A stretch of 64,000 bases of DNA from Thauera aromatica K172 (GTDB lineage: Bacteria; Pseudomonadota; Gammaproteobacteria; Burkholderiales; Rhodocyclaceae). The stretch is from positions 1,860,001 to 1,924,000 of the forward strand of contig NZ_CP028339.1 of NCBI RefSeq assembly GCF_003030465.1. The letters are read 5' to 3'. Shown here piece after piece: positions 10,481 to 19,387 of the stretch. Numbering within the stretch: the first letter of the stretch is position 1; every line of letters begins with the position of its first letter. Made by a program: the position numbers and the translations under genes. The notes under the pieces are model-generated. The model ran no database searches and was not told the DNA's origin. It saw only the letters and a list, made by a program, of their open reading frames with translations.

Positions 10481-12120
10481 AAATGGCGGCACCCCTGCTC
10501 GCCGGCCTGTTCCTGCTGCTCGGCGGCGGCACGGCCGCGGCGCTTGCCGCCGCTGCACCGTCGGCCAAGGCGCAGCCTGCCGCGGGGGGCGCTGTCGAGG
10601 CCCACCCTCCGGCGGCGCCGTCCCGGGCTGCGGACCTGTACCAGCAGCACTGCGCGGCCTGCCATGCGCCCACCCGCTACGGCGCGATGGGGCCGGCGCT
10701 GCTCCCCGACAACCTCGCCCGCCTGCGCAAGGCCGAGGCCGTGAAGGTGATCGCCGAGGGCCGCACCGCCACCCAGATGCCGGGCTTCGCCGCCCAGCTG
10801 AGCAAGGACGAGATCGCCGCGATCGCCGACTGGATCTACACCCCGGTGACTCCGGAGCCGCGCTGGAGCGACGCCGATATCGTCGCTTCGCGCATCCAGC
10901 ACGTCGATCCGGCCACGCTCTCCGACAAGCCGGTGTTCGACGCCGATCCGCTCAACCTCTTCCTCGTGGTGGAGGCGGGGGATCATCACGTCAGCGTTCT
11001 CGACGGCGACAAGCTCGAGCCGATCCACCGCTTCCAGTCGCGCTTCGCGTTGCACGGCGGGCCGAAGTTCGCCGCCGACGGACGCTACGTGTTCTTCGCC
11101 TCGCGTGACGGCTGGATCACCAAGTTCGACCTGTGGAACCTCAAAGTGGTGGCCGAAGTCCGCGCCGGCATCAACACCCGCAACGTCGCCGCTTCGCCCG
11201 ATGGCCGCCATGTCGCGGTGGCGAACTACCTGCCGCACAACATCGTGCTGCTCGACGGCGAGCTCGGCCTGATCAAGACGATCGAGGCGGGCGATCGGGA
11301 CGGCAAGCAGACATCAAGGGTCTCGGCCGTCTACGATGCGAGTCCGCGCCAGTCTTTCATCGCCGCGCTGAAGGACGTGCCCGAAGTGTGGGAGATCAGC
11401 TACACGAAGGCGGTCGAGGACATCCCCACCGGCTTCATCCACGACTACAAGCAGCGTGAGGGCAGCTTCATCCCCGGCTACCTGAACCCGCGCCGCACGA
11501 TCCTGGCCGAGCCGCTCGACGACTTCTTCTTCACCCAGGATTATTCGGAACTGATGGGGGCCTCGCGCGCCGGGGTGGGCCAGGTGGTGAATCTGGACGT
11601 GCGCAAGAAGATCGCCGACCTGCCGCTGGACGGCATGCCGCATCTGGGCTCGGGGGTGACCTGGGAATGGACCGACGCCGCGGGCAAGGTCCGCACCGTG
11701 ATGGCCAGCACCAACCTGAAAGCGGCCGAAGTCACCGTGATCGACATGCAGAGCTGGGAAGTGATCCGCCGCATCCGCACCCGCGGCCCGGGCTTTTTCC
11801 TGCGCAGCCATCGCAGCAGCCCGTACGCCTTCGTCGATTCGATGATGAGCGCCGAAGCCAGGCACATTCTGCAGGTGATCGACAAGCGCAGCCTCGAAGT
11901 GGTCAAGGAGATCGCTGCCCCGCCGGGGCGGACGCTCGCCCACGTCGAATTCACCCGTGACGGCCGCTACGCGCTGGCCAGCCTGTGGGAAGACGAGGGC
12001 GCGGTGATCGTCTACGATGCGCACTCGCTGGACGAGATCAAGCGCCTGCCGATGCGCAAGCCGGTGGGCAAGTACAACGTCTGGAACAAGATCACGCGCG
12101 AGGAAGGCACCAGCCACTGA
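10477..12120 (+). CDS. nirN: NirN, dihydro-heme d1 dehydrogenase (NirS paralogue)
   Basis: Periplasmic NirS-like protein that oxidises dihydro-heme d1 in the last step of heme d1 synthesis. The 547 residues begin with a signal peptide and a low-complexity Ala/Pro stretch. A c-type heme domain follows (CAACH at C59-H63), then a d1-binding propeller. It starts at an ATG overlapping the nirJ stop and closes the biosynthetic run. Its ending ...GKYNVWNKITR parallels NirS ...[11 protein letters not shown], supporting common ancestry. Confidence 0.94.
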   Translation: MKMAAPLLAGLFLLLGGGTAAALAAAAPSAKAQPAAGGAVEAHPPAAPSRAADLYQQHCAACHAPTRYGAMGPALLPDNLARLRKAEAVKVIAEGRTATQMPGFAAQLSKDEIAAIADWIYTPVTPEPRWSDADIVASRIQHVDPATLSDKPVFDADPLNLFLVVEAGDHHVSVLDGDKLEPIHRFQSRFALHGGPKFAADGRYVFFASRDGWITKFDLWNLKVVAEVRAGINTRNVAASPDGRHVAVANYLPHNIVLLDGELGLIKTIEAGDRDGKQTSRVSAVYDASPRQSFIAALKDVPEVWEISYTKAVEDIPTGFIHDYKQREGSFIPGYLNPRRTILAEPLDDFFFTQDYSELMGASRAGVGQVVNLDVRKKIADLPLDGMPHLGSGVTWEWTDAAGKVRTVMASTNLKAAEVTVIDMQSWEVIRRIRTRGPGFFLRSHRSSPYAFVDSMMSAEARHILQVIDKRSLEVVKEIAAPPGRTLAHVEFTRDGRYALASLWEDEGAVIVYDAHSLDEIKRLPMRKPVGKYNVWNKITREEGTSH

Positions 12121-12169
12121 CGGCGTCCGCCCGTGCCCGCACCCCCAATCGAATGAACGAGACAACACG

Positions 12170-13357
12170 ATGGCCCTGATTCCGCTCGAAGAACCCACGA
12201 CCAAGCGCATTCCGCCCGAGACCTTTTCACTGTGGGCGCTTGCCTTCCGCCCGCTCTACCTGCTTGCCGCGCTGTTTGCCGCGATTGCGATCCCGGTGTG
12301 GGCGATCGCCCATTCGGGCGGAATCGAGCTGCCGATCCCGGGAATGTGGTGGCATGCGCACGAGATGATCTTCGGTTTCGCCGTGGCGGTGATCATCGGC
12401 TTCCTGCTCACCGCCGGGCGCAACTGGACCGGGCTCGACACCCCCAGCGGCCGGCCGCTGATGATGCTCGCCGCGCTGTGGCTGGCGGGGCGGCTGGCGA
12501 TGGCTTTCGGCAGCGGTGTCTGGGTTGCGATCGTCGATCTGGCCTTCCTGCCGGCGGCGGCGGCGGTGCTGCTGCGCGTGCTGGTGAAGGCGAAAAGCAC
12601 GCGCAACTACTTCGTCGGCATGCTGCCGGCGATGCTGGCGCTGGCGAACCTGTTTTTCCATCTCGCCGTGCTCGGGGTCATCGATGCCGACCCGCTGACG
12701 GCGATGCACCTGGCGCTGGGCCTGATCGTGGTGCTGGAGACGATTGTCGGCGGGCGGGTGATTCCGATGTTCACCTTCAATGGCTTGCGCGGAGTCAAGC
12801 AGTGGCGCGACGTTCGCCTCGACTGGGCGGCGGCGATCGCCACCGGCGTGGCCTTGCTGCTGTGGGCGCTCGGCGCCGGGGCGTGGGCGGGCCCGCTGTC
12901 GCTGCTGGCGGCGGTGCTGCAGGCGGTGCGCCTGGGCGGGTGGAACCCGTGGGCGACGCGCGGCACGCCGCTGCTGTGGGTGCTGCACCTGGGCTACCTG
13001 TGGATTCCGCTCGGCCTGGCGCTGGTCGCGCTGGCGCAGTTCGGCGTCCTGCCGCGCTCGGCCGGCATCCATGCGCTGGCGGTCGGGGCGACCGGGGGGC
13101 TGATCATCGGCATGATCACCCGCACCGCGCTGGGCCACACCGGGCGCATGCTGGTGGCGGGGCCGATGGAAACCGCCGCCTATGCGCTGGTGCTGCTTGC
13201 GGCGCTGGTGCGGGTGCTTACCGTCGCCCTGATCCCGGCGGCCCAGGTCGGCGGCGTGCATGCCGCAGCCACGCTGTGGTCGCTCGGCTTCCTGGTCTAT
13301 CTGTGGCGCTATGGACCGTTCCTGCTGCGCGCGCGGGTCGATGGCAAGGCCGGTTGA
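12170..13357 (+). CDS. nnrS: NnrS family polytopic heme/copper membrane protein
   Basis: Integral membrane protein of 395 residues with about 12 hydrophobic spans. It carries NnrS family marks: LWALAFRPLYLLAALFA near the start, WWHAHEMIFGFA, GGRVIPMFT and a late GLIIGMITRTALGHTGR. NnrS proteins are associated with denitrification and protection from NO-derived stress. The start at 12170 gives the conserved RPLYL region its expected distance from the N-terminus. It lies 49 bases after nirN and ends at a strong bidirectional hairpin facing dnr. Confidence 0.93.
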   Translation: MALIPLEEPTTKRIPPETFSLWALAFRPLYLLAALFAAIAIPVWAIAHSGGIELPIPGMWWHAHEMIFGFAVAVIIGFLLTAGRNWTGLDTPSGRPLMMLAALWLAGRLAMAFGSGVWVAIVDLAFLPAAAAVLLRVLVKAKSTRNYFVGMLPAMLALANLFFHLAVLGVIDADPLTAMHLALGLIVVLETIVGGRVIPMFTFNGLRGVKQWRDVRLDWAAAIATGVALLLWALGAGAWAGPLSLLAAVLQAVRLGGWNPWATRGTPLLWVLHLGYLWIPLGLALVALAQFGVLPRSAGIHALAVGATGGLIIGMITRTALGHTGRMLVAGPMETAAYALVLLAALVRVLTVALIPAAQVGGVHAAATLWSLGFLVYLWRYGPFLLRARVDGKAG

Positions 13358-13384
13358 ACGCCCCCGGAGGCGCTTGATCGCATG

Positions 13385-13420
13385 AATGGAACGGGCCCTG
13401 CGGGGCCCATTCCATTTTCC
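13385..13420. terminator. Bidirectional terminator between nnrS and dnr
   Basis: A 14-bp stem with one mismatch (arms 13385-13398 and 13403-13416, loop TGCG) followed by TTCC on the plus side. The mirror AT-rich side serves the minus strand. It sits between two convergent genes, as expected for a shared terminator. Confidence 0.75.
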
Positions 13421-13435
13421 GGGGCGGGATCGGGA

Positions 13436-14206
13436 TCAGCCCAGGCTGCGGCGCAGCCGGCCGATATCGGCGATGTGGATGGTGCGCCCTTCGACCTCGA
13501 TCAGGCCGGCGTCGGTGAGCTCGTGCAGGATGCGGGAAAAGTGCTCCTGGGTCAGGTTCAGCCGCGAGGCGATCGTGCCCTTGCTGGTCGGCAAGCGGAT
13601 CGAAACGCGCCCGCCGGCGAGGCTGTCGCCTGCGATCTCTTCCTCGCGCAGCAGATAGCCGATGATGCGCTCCCGTCCGGAGCGCAGGGAGTAGCTTTCG
13701 ACGTCGCCCATCAGGTGATGCAGGCGCTGAGCGAGGCCGGCGATGATCTTGCGGCAGAACGACGGATCGCCGGCCATCTCCTCGAAGAAGATCTGCTTGC
13801 CGATGTGGAGCAGGGTGGAATCGGTCAGGGCCTGGGCCATCACCACATAGGGGCGGTCCATGAACATCACCGCTTCACCGAAGCTTTGCCCCGGGCGCAG
13901 GATGTCGACGACCTTTTCGTTGCCTTCCGCAGAGGTGAACGCGAGCTTGATCTGGCCGTTCAGGATCAGATGGAAGCCGGTGCAGGGGGCGCCGCGGTGG
14001 AACAGGATGTCGCCCTTTCCGGCCTTGACTTCGCGGACACCGCGGGCGAAGCGGGCGATGTCCGCGAAGCCGAGGCCGTTGAACAGCGGCGCCTGGGACA
14101 GCAGGCGGCACAGGCGTTCGAGTTCGGGAGAGGACAGCGAAGAAGAGGGAGTGCCAGAGAGCACGCCGTGCGCCGCCTGGCCGCAGGGCGCGAGGCTGCG
14201 ATCCAT
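13436..14206 (-). CDS. dnr: Dnr-type Crp/FNR-family transcriptional regulator
   Basis: NO-responsive activator of denitrification genes, inferred from context. The 256-residue protein has an N-terminal cyclic-nucleotide-binding-like sensor domain and a C-terminal helix-turn-helix around SKGTIASRLNLTQEHFSRIL. It lacks the N-terminal CX3CX2C-type cluster ligands of oxygen-sensing FNR, which fits the Dnr/NnrR branch. An alternative ATG at 14230 overlaps the norD end. Neither start has a convincing Shine-Dalgarno site, so norD-dnr translational coupling is likely. The boxes at 1420, 5317, 19374, 22618 and 63558 are its probable local targets. Confidence 0.9.
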   Translation of the reverse strand: MDRSLAPCGQAAHGVLSGTPSSSLSSPELERLCRLLSQAPLFNGLGFADIARFARGVREVKAGKGDILFHRGAPCTGFHLILNGQIKLAFTSAEGNEKVVDILRPGQSFGEAVMFMDRPYVVMAQALTDSTLLHIGKQIFFEEMAGDPSFCRKIIAGLAQRLHHLMGDVESYSLRSGRERIIGYLLREEEIAGDSLAGGRVSIRLPTSKGTIASRLNLTQEHFSRILHELTDAGLIEVEGRTIHIADIGRLRRSLG

Positions 14207-14210
14207 CGGC

Positions 14211-16124
14211 TTAACGGGTGAGCTGGGCATAGAACATCGGCAGGCGGGCCGGCAGCTCGTCGGGTTGGCGGATCACGGCGAAGCCCGCGGGACCGAACAG
14301 GTGCGGCAGATAGCTGGCGCCTTCGCGGTCGATGGTGACGCAGAACGGCACGATCCCACGCCCGCGCGCTTCGACGATCGCGACCCGGGTATCCTCGATG
14401 CCATAGCGGCCATCGTAGAGGTCGAGGTCGTTCGGCTTGCCGTCGGACAGGATGAGCAGGATGCGGCGGGCCGCGGTCTCCTTTTCCAGCAGGGCGGTGG
14501 CGTGGCGGATTGCGGCACCGAGGCGGGTGTAATACCCCGGCTTGATCGCCATGATGCGCCCGCGGGCGCGGTCGTCGAAGCGCTGATCGAAGTCCTTCAG
14601 ACGGTGGAAGCGCACGTTGCTGCGCTTGACCGAGGAAAAACCGCACAGGGCGAAGCGGTCGCCGGTGGCGAGCAAGGCCTCGCCGAACAGCAGCAGGGCG
14701 TCGCGGATGACGTCGATGACGCGGGCCTCGGACGACACCCAGGCATCGGTCGAGAGCGACAGATCGGCCAGCGCCAGGCAGGCGAGGTCGCGCTCGCGTT
14801 TTTCCAGCGACAGGTAAAGCTGGTCGGAGGGGTGATGGCCGCTGGCGCGGTCGGTGGTGGCGCGCACCACCGCATCGATGTCGAGTTCGCTGCCGTCGCT
14901 CTGGGCCTTCAGCCAGCGCCGGCCCGGAGTCAGCGCGGCGAACTGGCGGTGCAGGCGGCGCGCGGTGCGGCGCAGGTGCTCGGGCAGTGCGCTGGGCGCA
15001 GCGCGCGGGTCGTGAGGGGAGGGCGCGAGTTCGTTGAGGCGGACGTGATCCTCGCGCAGCAGGTCCTTGCGGTAATCCCACTCCGGCAGCGGGATGCCTT
15101 CGCCGAGGACGACATCGTCCTCGGCCGCCGAAGGCAGGTCGAGATCGAAGCGCACCTTGGACGCGACCCGTTCACCGTCGCGGTTGAGCGTCAGGTGTTC
15201 CATGTTGGCGGCGGCGTCGGCGGCATTGTCGTCGGGCTCGTCGTCGGTGCTGCGCTTGACCTTGATGAATTCCGCAACCGACAGCAGGCTTTCGGCGCGG
15301 AAGGGAATGATCATGCCGTGCTTTTCCGGCGCGTTGTCCTCGCGTTCGACGCGGTGGGCCTGCTGGCTGGTGTCGCGCCCGGGTTTGCTGTTGCCGGCCT
15401 CGGCGTTTTCGGCACCGCTGCCGGCGCCTGCGCTGGCAGAGCGGGGGGCGTCGCGAAAGCCGCTCAGCCACAGCAGGACCGGCTGCGTGGCCTTGGCCTT
15501 CGGCGGTAGCGGGGGCAGGGCGGCGACGCTGCCCGGGGTCTGCAGGGCCTGGCGCAGCAGGCGCTCGCGCTCGGCTTCGGCCGGCGGCAGCCGGGCTGGG
15601 TCGGGGCGCTGGAGGAGGATGGCGTCGACCAGCCGGCGGTAGCGCGTTTCGATCCCGGGCCAGCGCCGCAGGGCATGCAGGGTGGCGCACTGGTTGTCGC
15701 GCAGTTCGCGTGTGGCCTCGGCGTCGAAGGGGGTGACGGGCAGCGCGGGGAGCGCGGCATCGGCGGTGGGAGCCTGGTCAGCGTGGCCGGCGGCGAGGGC
15801 GGCCAGCCACAGGTAAAGATCCCGGTTCAGCGCCCGTTCGGGAAGGGCGTCGATTTCCGGCGGCAGGCGCAGGGTCGAAAGATCCATGCGACCGCGGGCG
15901 ATCCGCTCGTCGGCGCCGGCGATGCGCTGCAGCAGACTGCGCCGGGCACCGTGGGTATCGGAGGTGGCGGCCGCCACGCGCAGGCCGGGGTCACCGCCCA
16001 GGGCACGGAAGAACACGCCGGCAACCTTCTCGACTTCCTTGAGCCTGACCGCAGCCTTGGGAAAGTGGCCGCCGGCGGCGCGGGTGATCAGGCGGTGCCA
16101 CAGCAGGCCTACGGTTTCTTCCAT
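14211..16124 (-). CDS. norD: NorD, nitric oxide reductase activation protein (vWFA domain)
   Basis: Accessory protein needed for active NorCB. It works with the MoxR-type AAA+ ATPase NorQ. The 637-residue product has a helical, Pro/Ala-rich N-terminal half and a C-terminal von Willebrand factor A domain. The metal-ion-dependent adhesion motif DLSLST and the late ILSDGKPNDLDLYDGRYG segment are characteristic of NorD/CbbO proteins. It starts 3 bases after the stop of the upstream polyferredoxin gene and is followed directly by dnr. Confidence 0.95.
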   Translation of the reverse strand: MEETVGLLWHRLITRAAGGHFPKAAVRLKEVEKVAGVFFRALGGDPGLRVAAATSDTHGARRSLLQRIAGADERIARGRMDLSTLRLPPEIDALPERALNRDLYLWLAALAAGHADQAPTADAALPALPVTPFDAEATRELRDNQCATLHALRRWPGIETRYRRLVDAILLQRPDPARLPPAEAERERLLRQALQTPGSVAALPPLPPKAKATQPVLLWLSGFRDAPRSASAGAGSGAENAEAGNSKPGRDTSQQAHRVEREDNAPEKHGMIIPFRAESLLSVAEFIKVKRSTDDEPDDNAADAAANMEHLTLNRDGERVASKVRFDLDLPSAAEDDVVLGEGIPLPEWDYRKDLLREDHVRLNELAPSPHDPRAAPSALPEHLRRTARRLHRQFAALTPGRRWLKAQSDGSELDIDAVVRATTDRASGHHPSDQLYLSLEKRERDLACLALADLSLSTDAWVSSEARVIDVIRDALLLFGEALLATGDRFALCGFSSVKRSNVRFHRLKDFDQRFDDRARGRIMAIKPGYYTRLGAAIRHATALLEKETAARRILLILSDGKPNDLDLYDGRYGIEDTRVAIVEARGRGIVPFCVTIDREGASYLPHLFGPAGFAVIRQPDELPARLPMFYAQLTR

Positions 16125-16127
16125 GGT

Positions 16128-17144
16128 TCAGCGTTCCTTCTGCGCCCGGAATCCGGCTTCGTTCTGGCGGGCGGCTTCGTCCTTGACCCAGGCGAGCAGC
16201 GGGCCGTTCGGATTATCGTTCTGGGTCTGGCCGCAGGCATCGATGCATTGCCTGCACTGGGTGCAGGTGAACATGTGGCGCTTGATGTTGCGCGGACGCA
16301 GGCGCATCGGGCAAACGGCGTCGCAGGCGGACTGGCGCTCGGGCAGGCAGCGGGCACAGTCGCTCGCACGCGCGCGGCGGAAACCGACCACCATGGCGTT
16401 GCGGTTGGCCATCCAGGCCAGGCTCTGGAACAGTCCGACGGCGCATACGAAGCGGCAGAACAGGTGGCGGGCGAAGAGGAATTCGAGGCTCAGCACCGTG
16501 GTCGCGGCGGAGATGAAAATCAGCTGGTTGCGGGTGAGTTCGGCGCGGAACAGGTTGCCGTAGACTTCGGCGGGCGGCAGCAGGTAGGTCAGCAGCACTA
16601 CCGCCCACAGGAAGGCGAAGCCGATCGCCGCGGGGACGACCACGGCCCACCAGCGCACGTCCACCCGGGTGGGGGAGCCGTCCACCTTCCAGGGCGGCAG
16701 GCGGTGCCGCTCCCATACCGAAGGCTTGCCCGAGGCGCGCACCATCAGTTTGTTGATCGTTTCGACCACCGAGAAATGCGGACACAACCAGCCGCAGTAC
16801 ATGCGCCCCCATTTCCACGCTGCCCACAGGAACACGCCGGCCGCGGCGAACAGGGGGAGGAACAGGCGGACGATGATGTTGATTCCGGCGACGGTCGCCG
16901 ACTCGCGCCCGGCGAGGAATTCGTCCAGTCCCAGGCGCCACTCCATGCCGAGCAGCCAGGCGTGATCCGCGTCGAGGTCGTAGCGGAACAGGTCGAACAC
17001 CGGAGCGAACACGAACAGGGCGAAGAACGCGACCTGGAAGGCAAGGCGCTGGCGCTGGCGGTTGCGCGGTTCGGCCGCTTCGGCAGGGGCGATCGGGATG
17101 ACGGTGCGCGCGGGCGCCGCAGTTCGCATGGTGGTGTCGGGCAT
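16128..17144 (-). CDS. NapH/CcoG-like membrane polyferredoxin in the nor operon
   Basis: Membrane 4Fe-4S protein of 338 residues. It has about five transmembrane spans, a CGWLCP motif after the second span region, a second pair in FCRFVCAVG, and C-terminal ferredoxin-like clusters CARCLPERQSACDAVCP and CTQCRQCIDAC. Such proteins (NapH, NosR C-terminus, CcoG/RdxA) move electrons across or along the membrane. The gene sits between a 3-TM membrane protein and norD, so it may feed electrons to NorCB maturation or serve cofactor reduction. That is inference. The ATG at 17144 is chosen because it follows the preceding stop by 7 bases. An earlier ATG exists at 17198. Confidence 0.8.
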   Translation of the reverse strand: MPDTTMRTAAPARTVIPIAPAEAAEPRNRQRQRLAFQVAFFALFVFAPVFDLFRYDLDADHAWLLGMEWRLGLDEFLAGRESATVAGINIIVRLFLPLFAAAGVFLWAAWKWGRMYCGWLCPHFSVVETINKLMVRASGKPSVWERHRLPPWKVDGSPTRVDVRWWAVVVPAAIGFAFLWAVVLLTYLLPPAEVYGNLFRAELTRNQLIFISAATTVLSLEFLFARHLFCRFVCAVGLFQSLAWMANRNAMVVGFRRARASDCARCLPERQSACDAVCPMRLRPRNIKRHMFTCTQCRQCIDACGQTQNDNPNGPLLAWVKDEAARQNEAGFRAQKER

Positions 17145-17151
17145 GACAGAT

Positions 17152-17562
17152 TCAGCGCTCGTCTTCACGGGGGCCGAGGATCGGATAACGCCAGGCACGG
17201 CCGTTGATGGCGCGGGCGAGCCCCATCATGCCGAGGAGGATCAGGGCAGAGTGGACGAAAGTGAAATACAGCACGCCGATGACCCAGGTCCAGGGATTGT
17301 CGAAACCGCCGAGGAGGAAAATCGCGATGCTGATCACCACCAGCAGCAAGCCGCCCCAGATGCAGGTCCAGCCGGTCTGGCGCAAGTGGTTGCGGACCAG
17401 CGGATCGGGGTGGTCGTGGTATCTGGCCCACAGCACCAGCAGGGCGACGAAGGCGAGACCGGGAAGCAGGATCAGGTTGGTCAGGAACAGCGCTTCCGCC
17501 GCCACCGCGAGTTGCGGGCCGGGCATCACGTTCTTGAGGGGGTCGGGGCGCTCGATGCTCAT
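17152..17562 (-). CDS. Small 3-TM membrane protein between norQ and the polyferredoxin
   Basis: The 136-residue protein is not assigned to a named family here. Three hydrophobic spans are visible at about residues 20-46, 66-88 and 92-118. The N-terminus is short and hydrophilic, and the C-terminal tail is charged. An AGAGG site lies about 12 bases before the ATG. The stop is 7 bases before the next gene, so it is cotranscribed in norEFQ-x-y-D-dnr. It may be a membrane partner of the downstream polyferredoxin. Confidence 0.75.
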   Translation of the reverse strand: MSIERPDPLKNVMPGPQLAVAAEALFLTNLILLPGLAFVALLVLWARYHDHPDPLVRNHLRQTGWTCIWGGLLLVVISIAIFLLGGFDNPWTWVIGVLYFTFVHSALILLGMMGLARAINGRAWRYPILGPREDER

Positions 17563-17620
17563 GATCTTCGGAAACCTCTCGTGCTGGCGCTCGATCCTCG
17601 GGGGCGGAGGCGGCGCGGGT

Positions 17621-18421
17621 TCAGCGACCGAAGGTGGCCGATACCACTTCCATCAGGCCCTCGGCGATTTCGGGATCGTCGGTCAGGCTTTCGACAATGC
17701 CGACGCGGCAGGCCGCGATCGGGTCCATGCCGTCCTTGATCAGGAGGCTAGCATAGACCAGCAGGCGGGTGCTTGCGGCTTCTTCGAGATCGCGGTCCTT
17801 CAGTGCGCGCAATGCGCCGGCGATCGCCACCAGGCGCCTGGCGAGATCGGGGGGGCAGGCGGTCTCTCCGATCAGCACCGCTTCTTCCTGCTCCGGGCGG
17901 GGGAAATCGAAGCGGACGCTGATGAAGCGCTGCCGGGTCGACGGCTTCATGCCTTTGAGCAGGTTCTGGTAGCCAGGGTTGTAAGAGACGACCAGCATGA
18001 AGCTGGGCGGCGCTTCGAGCAGTTCTCCGGTGCGGTCGATGGGCAGGATGCGGCGGTCGTCGGCCAGCGGGTGAAGGACCACGGTGGTGTCCTTGCGTGC
18101 CTCGACCACTTCGTCGAGGTAGCAGATGCCGCCCTCGCGCACCGCGCGGGTCAGCGGGCCGTCGCACCAGACCGTCCGCCCTTCGCCGATCAGGTGGCGG
18201 CCGACGAGATCGGCCGCGGTCAGGTCGTCATGACAGGCGACGGTGTACAGCGGCAGACCGAGACGTGCCGCCATGTGGGCGACGAAGCGCGTCTTGCCGC
18301 AGCCGGTCGGACCCTTGATCAGCAGCGGCAGGCGATTTTTCCAGGCGTGCTCGAAGACTTCCACTTCGTCGCCGGCGGCCTGGTAGAAGGGGATGTCGAG
18401 GTGCGGCGTGCCGGGCTTCAT
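17621..18421 (-). CDS. norQ: NorQ, MoxR-family AAA+ ATPase
   Basis: ATPase partner of NorD in activation of nitric oxide reductase. The 266-residue product has Walker A GPTGCGKT, Walker B ICYLDEV, the sensor region SYNPGYQN, and a typical MoxR layout close to CbbQ/NirQ. The ATG at 18421 overlaps the norF stop as TAATG, so the two are translationally coupled. A longer open frame upstream overlaps norF and is not used. Confidence 0.95.
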   Translation of the reverse strand: MKPGTPHLDIPFYQAAGDEVEVFEHAWKNRLPLLIKGPTGCGKTRFVAHMAARLGLPLYTVACHDDLTAADLVGRHLIGEGRTVWCDGPLTRAVREGGICYLDEVVEARKDTTVVLHPLADDRRILPIDRTGELLEAPPSFMLVVSYNPGYQNLLKGMKPSTRQRFISVRFDFPRPEQEEAVLIGETACPPDLARRLVAIAGALRALKDRDLEEAASTRLLVYASLLIKDGMDPIAACRVGIVESLTDDPEIAEGLMEVVSATFGR

Positions 18422-18699
18422 TATGCGAGTCCTTTCATGTAGGCGATGGCGATCACCGCCCAGACCACGATGATCCAACCCATGGTGAGCGCGCGCCACA
18501 GCAGCGGGGCGTTGCGCAATGCCATGAAATCGAGGATGACCACCGCTCCTTTCCAGAACGAGATCACCGCCAGGGCGGCGACGACCCAGGTGCCGGTGAA
18601 GCCTTGCTCGCCCACGCCCCAGGTGAGGAAGGTGGCCGCGAGTAGGGTCACCCACAGCCAGGTGCTGCGTTGCGGGGTGCCGTGCGTGTTGGTGCTCAT
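18421..18699 (-). CDS. norF: NorF, cytochrome c oxidase subunit IV-like membrane protein
   Basis: A small protein of 92 residues with three hydrophobic segments (about 15-30, 37-58 and 67-90), matching the NorF / Cox subunit IV-like proteins found beside NorE. It is thought to support maturation or stability of NorCB. The chosen ATG at 18699 has GGCGACC upstream and starts a compact conserved protein. It lies 11 bases after norE. Confidence 0.85.
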   Translation of the reverse strand: MSTNTHGTPQRSTWLWVTLLAATFLTWGVGEQGFTGTWVVAALAVISFWKGAVVILDFMALRNAPLLWRALTMGWIIVVWAVIAIAYMKGLA

Positions 18700-18710
18700 G
18701 ATCGGTCGCC

Positions 18711-19337
18711 TCAGTGGATGACGTAAACCAGCGGGAACAGGACCAGCCACACCAGATCCACCATATGCCAGTAGGCCGCTCCGGTTTCCAGCCCGTTCAT
18801 GTCGCCCGGGCGGTAGCGGCCCTGGCGGGCGCCGTTCCACATTGCGGTCAGAATGACCAGGCCGAGGATGACGTGCATGAAATGGAAGAAGGTCAGCGAC
18901 AGGTAGAACATGTGGAACGGGCTGCTCGACAGGCTGATGTCGTGGGCGAAGGCCGCGGCGTATTCGGTGAGCTTGACGGCGATGAAGCCCAGTCCGGTGA
19001 AGATGGCTGCGAGCAGCCAGTTCGCCGCGGCGCGTGCGGCCATGCGCTCGGCGGCCTGGACGGCGCGTACGACGAAGTAGCTGGCGGTGAGCAACAGCAC
19101 CGTGTTCAGCGCGCCGGCGTTGCGGTTGAGCGCGGCCTGCTCGGTATCGAACAATTCGAGGTTGTTCGCCCGGGTGAAGGCGTAGGCGGCAAAGAACACC
19201 CCGAACGCCAGCAGTTCGGCGAGGATGAAGAACCAGATCGCCAGGTCGCCGGCGAGACGCGGGCTGTGGGCGTGTTCTGGCGCGTGTGCCGGCTCGGTGC
19301 GGTGCACTGGCGGCAGGACTGTATTTGTCTGTTCCAT
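18711..19337 (-). CDS. norE: NorE, cytochrome c oxidase subunit III-like protein
   Basis: Five-helix membrane protein of 208 residues of the heme-copper oxidase subunit III family, an accessory to nitric oxide reductase. Features include LAIWFFILAELLAFGVFFAAY near the start and SLTFFHFMHVILGL in the middle, typical of NorE. A possible GTG lies two codons upstream of the ATG at 19337. The FNR/Dnr box at 19374-19387 and a TAGACT -10 leave essentially no 5' leader before the ATG. It heads norEFQ-x-y-D-dnr. Confidence 0.93.
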   Translation of the reverse strand: MEQTNTVLPPVHRTEPAHAPEHAHSPRLAGDLAIWFFILAELLAFGVFFAAYAFTRANNLELFDTEQAALNRNAGALNTVLLLTASYFVVRAVQAAERMAARAAANWLLAAIFTGLGFIAVKLTEYAAAFAHDISLSSSPFHMFYLSLTFFHFMHVILGLVILTAMWNGARQGRYRPGDMNGLETGAAYWHMVDLVWLVLFPLVYVIH

Positions 19338-19373
19338 GCGCACCAGTCTAGGGAAGGGAAAAAGCTTTGAACT

Positions 19374-19387
19374 TGATCGCGGTTAAT
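19374..19387 (-). promoter_or_regulatory. FNR/Dnr-type box of the norE promoter
   Basis: On the minus strand it reads TTAAC-CGCG-ATCAA, the same half-sites as the nirS box. It overlaps the stop codon of the upstream epd gene. A -10-like TAGACT lies just before the norE ATG. A class II start at about -41.5 from the box centre falls at or within 2-3 bases of the start codon. Confidence 0.75.

Noticed and set aside
8450-10558. A 702-codon open frame antisense to nirG, nirH and nirJ.
   Set aside because: It is low-complexity, crosses three real genes, and has no family motif.
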